Assembly (NCBI RefSeq): GCF_002794255.1
Contig: NZ_PGGW01000068.1
Span: 1 to 64,000, forward strand
Source: Streptomyces carminius
GTDB lineage: Bacteria > Actinomycetota > Actinomycetes > Streptomycetales > Streptomycetaceae
Length of the DNA: 64,000 nt
Direction: 5' to 3'
Shown: piece after piece, positions 60,073 to 64,000 of the stretch
How positions within the stretch are numbered: the first letter of the stretch is position 1
How the letters are laid out: every line of letters starts with the position of its first letter
Translations under genes and position numbers: made by a program
The notes under the pieces: model-generated
Seen by the model: only the letters and a program-made list of their open reading frames with translations
Told to the model about the DNA's origin: nothing
The model's database searches: none

Positions 60073-60915
60073 CTACGACCAGGCGCCGGCCGCCGCGGCC
60101 CGGGCGGCGTAGGCGCCGAAGCCGGCCGGCTCCCGGCCGAGCACCCGCCGCACCCCGTCGGCGGGCTCGGCCAGGTGCCCGGCGCGCATCGCGGCGAACA
60201 TCGCGTCGAGATCCCCGACGACCTCCTCCGGCACGCCCCCGGCCCGGAGTTCGGCCCGGTACTCCTCCGGGACGAGCTCCTCGTAGCGGATCGGCCGGCC
60301 GGCCGCCGCGGCGATCGTCTCCACGGCCGCACCGAAGGTGAGCGCCTCCGGCCCCGACAGGTCGTACACCTGCCCGTGGTGGCCGTCCGAGGTCAGCAGC
60401 ACCGCGGCGACCTCGGCGATGTCCCGGGCGTCGATGAACGGCTCCGGCGCCGAGCCGATCGGCAGGGCCAGCCGTCCGGCCCGCACCGGGTCGAGCCAGT
60501 CGCCCTCGCCGAAGTTCTGCTGGAAGTTGTTCGGGCGGATGACCGTCCACTCCACGCCGCAGTCGCGCACGGCCTCCTCGGCGGCGGCCATGCCCGCGAA
60601 GGCGCCCTCGGGGATCCGGTCCATCCCGCGCCCGGACAGCGCCACGAAACGGCGGACACCCGCCTCGACCGCCTGCTCGACGAAGGGCCGGACCGGTGCA
60701 GGGTCGTCGGGAGCCACCAGGTAGACGGCCGCCGCCCCCTCCAGAGCGGCGGGCCAGGTCTCCCGGTCGTGCCAGTCGAACCGCACCTCGCCGGAACGGG
60801 ACGCGGCCCGCACGGTCCGCCCCTGCTTCCGCAGCACGTCCACCAGGCGGCGGCCGGTCTTGCCCGTCGCCCCCAGGACCAGGATCTCGTCGGATGTCTT
60901 CGGTGTCGTCGTCAT
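60073..60915 (-). CDS. NmrA-like NAD(P)H-binding protein
   Basis: A 280-residue atypical SDR of the NmrA/NAD(P)H azoreductase-like type. The cofactor loop ILVLGATGKTGRRLVDVL is at the N-terminus, followed by VYLVAPDDPAPVRPFVEQAVEAGVRRFVALSGRG in parts and WTVIRPNNFQQNF. Such proteins act as redox sensors or quinone reductases. It is divergent from the AraC regulator with an 89-bp gap, so the regulator probably controls it. Confidence 0.87.
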   Translation of the reverse strand: MTTTPKTSDEILVLGATGKTGRRLVDVLRKQGRTVRAASRSGEVRFDWHDRETWPAALEGAAAVYLVAPDDPAPVRPFVEQAVEAGVRRFVALSGRGMDRIPEGAFAGMAAAEEAVRDCGVEWTVIRPNNFQQNFGEGDWLDPVRAGRLALPIGSAPEPFIDARDIAEVAAVLLTSDGHHGQVYDLSGPEALTFGAAVETIAAAAGRPIRYEELVPEEYRAELRAGGVPEEVVGDLDAMFAAMRAGHLAEPADGVRRVLGREPAGFGAYAARAAAAGAWS

Positions 60916-60967
60916 ACCGGCCAGTCAACCGGCGCGGCACCGGAGGGGACATGGCCCGCCGTCCACA

Positions 60968-60977
60968 GGACATGTCC
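60968..60977. promoter_or_regulatory. palindrome in divergent promoter region
   Basis: GGACATGTCC is a perfect 10-bp palindrome between the divergent NmrA-like and AraC genes, just upstream of the TATCGT hexamer (60993-60998). A related half-site GGGACATGG lies about 20 bp away. It may be an operator. Confidence 0.35.
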
Positions 60978-61004
60978 GATCGTCCGGGCCGTTATCGTCG
61001 GAGC

Positions 61005-61919
61005 ATGGACCCGTTCGACGAGTTGCTGCGCGGCGTCCGCGCGGACGGTGACGACCTCGGGCGGACGGAGCTGTCCCCGCCGTGGGAGCGGCGGTTCGAC
61101 GGCGGGGAACCCCTGACGCTGTGCGCACCGCTGCGGGGCGAGGGCTGGCTCTCCGGGGCCGCCGGGGAGGCCGGGAAGCCGCGGCCGGTGCGGGCCGGCG
61201 ACGTCGTGGTCATACGCGGCCCGGGGCCGTTCGTCCTGTCCGACCGGCCCGCGCCGGGCGCGGCACCGGCCGACCGCACGGCGCTGCTGACGGGGACGTT
61301 CCACGCGCGGGGCGCGGTGGCCCGGCGCCTGCTGGCGGTGCTGCCGCCCGCGCTCGTGGTGCCCGGCGACGAGGAGTGCCTCTCCCTCCTCAGGACCCTG
61401 GAGGCCCAGATCGCCCCCAGCCACCCGCCGGGGCAGCAGGTCGTACGGGACCGCCTGCTGGACTGGCTGCTGGTGTGCACGCTGCGGGCCTGGTTCGACC
61501 TGCCGGAGGCTGTGACACCCGGCCCGCCCGGCTGGATCCGCGCGCTGGGCGACGAGGTGACCGGCCCGGCGCTGCGGGCGATGCACGCCGCGCCGGACCG
61601 GTCCTGGACGCTCGCCGCCCTGGCCCGCGAGGCGGGGGTGTCGCGCACGACGCTGGCCGACCGGTTCACCAGGCTGGTGGGCGAGCCGCCGCTGACGTAT
61701 CTGACGGACTGGCGGATGGCCCTGGCCGCCGACCTGCTGACCGAGCCCGGGTCCGGGTCCGGGGTGACGGTCGCGGCGGTGGCGCGCCGGGTCGGGTACG
61801 CGGACGCGTTCGGCTTCAGCGCGGCGTTCAAGCGGTTCCACGGGGTCAGCCCCAGTGAGTACCGCAGGACCCGCGGCACCGGCGCCGACCGCGCGGACGC
61901 CGAGCACTCGCCCGCGTAG
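61005..61919 (+). CDS. AraC family transcriptional regulator
   Basis: A 304-residue regulator with an N-terminal cupin_6-type sensor domain (PLTLCAPLRGEGWLS; RPVRAGDVVVIRGPGPFVL) and a C-terminal AraC DNA-binding domain (WTLAALAREAGVSRTTLADRFTRLVGEPPLTYL; VARRVGYADAFGFSAAFKRFHGVSPSEYR, in parts). ATG 61005 has both a GGAG and a TATCGT hexamer 6 nt upstream. It is divergent from the NmrA-like oxidoreductase gene, which it likely regulates. Confidence 0.92.
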   Translation: MDPFDELLRGVRADGDDLGRTELSPPWERRFDGGEPLTLCAPLRGEGWLSGAAGEAGKPRPVRAGDVVVIRGPGPFVLSDRPAPGAAPADRTALLTGTFHARGAVARRLLAVLPPALVVPGDEECLSLLRTLEAQIAPSHPPGQQVVRDRLLDWLLVCTLRAWFDLPEAVTPGPPGWIRALGDEVTGPALRAMHAAPDRSWTLAALAREAGVSRTTLADRFTRLVGEPPLTYLTDWRMALAADLLTEPGSGSGVTVAAVARRVGYADAFGFSAAFKRFHGVSPSEYRRTRGTGADRADAEHSPA

Positions 61920-62207
61920 GGCGGCAGTGCCGGTGCGCCGTCGCGGAACGGAGTGCGCGCCGGGCACGCGCCGGGGGAGCGATGGCCCGGTCCGTCCGCC
62001 ATCCGCTCGGCTCAGTGCCGTTCACGGGAATGCGGCCCGGTGCGCGGGGCCGCGCACCGGGCCGCGGCGACCCCTGTCCGCGTACGGCCCCGGCAGCACG
62101 GCTTCGACGCGGGCGACGCGACATGGTCAGGAATCGAGAAGCGCGGCCTTCCGGAGATCCCTAACGTGAGTGGCACGTCACGGAGCACGAGCGGAGGAGG
62201 ACCGGCG

Positions 62208-62687
62208 ATGGGTGCGGAGACGAAGGCCGGCGGAAAGAGTGAGGACACATCCCCGGCGGAAGGACTCTCCGAGCAGGAGCGCGCGGCCGTGCGGGAGCGG
62301 GCTTCCGAGTTGAGGACGAAGGCCCGGCGTGGCCGTGGCGCGGAGAAGGCGGCCGCCGACGAGAGGGACGTGCTGACGAAGATCGCGAATATGCCGGAGC
62401 CGGACCGCGCCCTGGCCGAGCGCGTCCACGCCATTGTGACCACCGCTGCCCCGGAGTTGTCGCCGAAGCTGTGGTACGGGCAGCCGGCCTACGCCAGAAA
62501 GGGAAAAGTCGTGTGTTTCTTCCGCAGTGGACAGGCGGACGGGGAGCCCTACTCGACGTTCGGGTTCACCCCCCGGGCGGACCTCGACAACGGGAGCGGC
62601 CTGTGGCCGACGTCGTATGCGCTGACCGAGATGAGCGAGGAGGCCGAGGAGACGCTCACAGCCCTGGTAGAGCAGGCCGTGCGCTGA
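62208..62687 (+). CDS. DUF1801 / iron-chaperone-like protein
   Basis: A 159-residue protein of the DUF1801 (YdhG-like) family. The N-terminal third is charged and helical (EQERAAVRERASELRTKARRGRGAEK). The domain proper has LPKI-like DVLTKIANMPEPDRALAERVHAIV, PKLWYGQPAYARKGKVVCFFRSG and STFGFTPRADLDNGSGLWPTSYAL in parts. ATG 62208 follows GGAGGAGGACC. Function is not established despite the iron-chaperone name. The gaps on both sides (288 and 294 bp) hold no gene I can support. Confidence 0.85.
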   Translation: MGAETKAGGKSEDTSPAEGLSEQERAAVRERASELRTKARRGRGAEKAAADERDVLTKIANMPEPDRALAERVHAIVTTAAPELSPKLWYGQPAYARKGKVVCFFRSGQADGEPYSTFGFTPRADLDNGSGLWPTSYALTEMSEEAEETLTALVEQAVR

Positions 62688-62981
62688 CGCCCGGCCCCGC
62701 CGGCTGCGCTGTGCGGCTCCGGGGAGCCGCACGGCCCGCGTCCTGCGGTCGGTTTCCCGGCCGGCGCCGCCAATGAGGCCACCCGGCGCGTCGTCGCGGC
62801 GTTCGCCGGCCGGACCGGCGGATCGCCGCGTGGTCCCGGGGCCGGGTGCCGAGGACGGTTCCACTACCGTCTGCCCTGCGGCCCCGCCCTTCCAGGGAAC
62901 CGCCCACGGCACGCCGCCGGGCCCGCGCCGCTGCCGGCCCGCGAGGAGAGGGCGGCTCCTCCGTCACGAACAGGCCCCCAC

Positions 62982-64000
62982 ATGATCGAAGCCGTCTTCC
63001 AGGACCATCTCGGCTTTCTCGCGCTGGCCATCGCGGCGACCCTCGCCGCCGGTGCCCTCGGGTATGCCGTGGCCGCGCGGCGCACCGGCCGCGTCCAGGC
63101 CGTGTTCTACGGACTGTGGGCCTCCTCGACGGTCGGGCCCGTCCTCCTCACCGGCTGGAGTGGCGGCGGGACCGAGGCCCTCACCCGGCGGTGCACGGTC
63201 AACCCGGCCGTGACCGACGTGTTCACCGGCCCGCAGGGACAGCTCAACGTCCTGCTGTTCGTCCCGTTCGGCCTGTTCGCCGTCCTGGCCACCCGGCGCC
63301 CCCTCCCCGGGATCGCCGCCGGCCTCCTGTTCATCGCGACGGTGGAGACCGCCCAGGCCACCGTCCCCTTCGTCAGCCGGCTGTGCGACACCGACGACAT
63401 GGTCACCAACGCCGTCGGCGTCCTGGCCGGGGCGGCCGTCGGCGCCCTCGTCCTCCGCCGGTTCTCCTACGGGACGCCTCTCGCGCGGACGGTGGTCCGG
63501 CGCGCGGCCGCCACCGGTGCCGCTCTCTCGCTGCTCGTCGCGGTGACCTGGGCCGTGGTCATCGACCCGGTCCGCGCCGTACTGCCCACCCTGGAGCACC
63601 CCGCGAGCGGTCGGCAGGTCCGGGCCCTCGACACCGCGCTCGGGGAAGCCTTCGGCGACGCCTACCCCGTCGGCGAGGCGGAGCTCCACGACAACGTGGA
63701 CGGCCCCGACACCGTCACCGCGACGCTGCCCGGTGGCGGCCTCGCCGAGCTGACCTGGCCGGACCGCGAGAAGCTGACGGTTCGTCTCCCTTCCACGGTG
63801 GAGGGCGAGGAGCCCCGCGCCCACCGGGTACCCGGGGCCGACCGTCCCGTGGGCACCGCGCGGGAGGCCCGGCAGGTGGCCACCCGCTTCGCCCGGGACT
63901 ACGCGCCCTGGGCGCTGCGCGACTCGGAGGTCACGGTGCGGCCGGTCGGCGCGGTCGGCGCGGACGACCCCGGCCTCGGCTGGGAGGTCGAGTGGCGCCG
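62982..64000 (+). CDS. VanZ family membrane protein (partial, 3' end outside window)
   Basis: The frame is open from ATG 62982 to the end of the window. Hydrophobic segments (FLALAIAATLAAGALGYAVA; FYGLWASSTVGPVLLTGW; VLLFVPFGLFAVLA; GIAAGLLFIATVETAQA) and the signature VETAQA...SRLCDTDDMVTNAVGVLAG define a VanZ-like domain. A further helix (ALSLLVAVTWAVV) and a soluble C-terminal region follow. VanZ homologues are linked to teicoplanin resistance in enterococci, but the family is broad and the role here is unknown. Confidence 0.85.
   Translation, partial: MIEAVFQDHLGFLALAIAATLAAGALGYAVAARRTGRVQAVFYGLWASSTVGPVLLTGWSGGGTEALTRRCTVNPAVTDVFTGPQGQLNVLLFVPFGLFAVLATRRPLPGIAAGLLFIATVETAQATVPFVSRLCDTDDMVTNAVGVLAGAAVGALVLRRFSYGTPLARTVVRRAAATGAALSLLVAVTWAVVIDPVRAVLPTLEHPASGRQVRALDTALGEAFGDAYPVGEAELHDNVDGPDTVTATLPGGGLAELTWPDREKLTVRLPSTVEGEEPRAHRVPGADRPVGTAREARQVATRFARDYAPWALRDSEVTVRPVGAVGADDPGLGWEVEWR

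Overview
The window is high-GC actinobacterial DNA and reads as a Streptomyces chromosome core segment. The evidence is the gene set and order: rplM-rpsI, glmM, coaA, glmS, acpS, alr, tsaE/tsaB/rimI/tsaD, groES-groEL1, a WhiB-like gene, bldM, an ECF sigma factor matching ShbA, guaB, guaB3, a membrane Ser/Thr kinase cluster and guaA. Many -10-like hexamers sit 6-7 nt before a start codon (leaderless initiation), and coding sequence is strongly biased to G/C at third positions. No rRNA or tRNA gene and no CRISPR array was seen.

Layout. 1-5 kb: rplM-rpsI operon behind a strong promoter, glmM, convergent coaA. 5-12.9 kb: glmS, acpS, the NAD(P)HX repair enzyme, alr, an alpha/beta hydrolase and tsaE, all on the plus strand (amino-sugar, cell-wall and tRNA-modification functions). 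12.9-14.3 kb: two minus-strand membrane proteins, one a YkuD-like protein lacking the catalytic Cys and His. 14.4-16.8 kb: tsaB-rimI-tsaD overlapping operon. 16.8-20.3 kb: accessory genes (FMN reductase, XRE/MmyB-type regulator, DoxX, Uma2). 20.7-23.6 kb: a minus-strand island with AT-richer DNA holding a WXG100-like gene with an apparent frameshift, two unrecognised ORFs, a truncated RNase A-like CdiA-type toxin module and its CdiI-type immunity gene. 23.7-29.6 kb: THUMP-like methyltransferase, a second Uma2 gene, groES-groEL1 under two CIRCE operators, SDR, MOSC. 29.6-30.7 kb: an intact IS630-family element inserted in the promoter of the MOSC gene. 30.8-34.1 kb: LysR regulator, WhiB-like protein, bldM with a sigma-BldN-type promoter, ECF sigma factor. 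34.3-40.4 kb: guaB, guaB3, a nucleotide-sugar-dehydrogenase-like protein lacking active-site residues, glpD. 40.7-47.2 kb: two membrane Ser/Thr kinases flanking a degenerate pseudokinase. 47.3-52.3 kb: succinate-semialdehyde dehydrogenase, a cholesterol-oxidase-like GMC enzyme, a LAETG sortase-anchored surface protein. 53.1-55.4 kb: chorismate mutase preceded by what looks like an aromatic-amino-acid attenuator, then guaA. 55.5-64 kb: accessory enzymes and regulators, two more Uma2 genes, and a partial VanZ-family gene running off the end.

The observation I rate highest is upstream of the chorismate mutase gene: a 26-codon leader ORF beginning directly downstream of a -10 hexamer, with aromatic codons clustered as NFWFTY, followed by a 15-bp GC-rich terminator-type hairpin and a 10-nt leader segment perfectly complementary to the hairpin's left arm and loop. 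The second is the toxin/immunity island, which appears to be a decayed or modular polymorphic-toxin locus.
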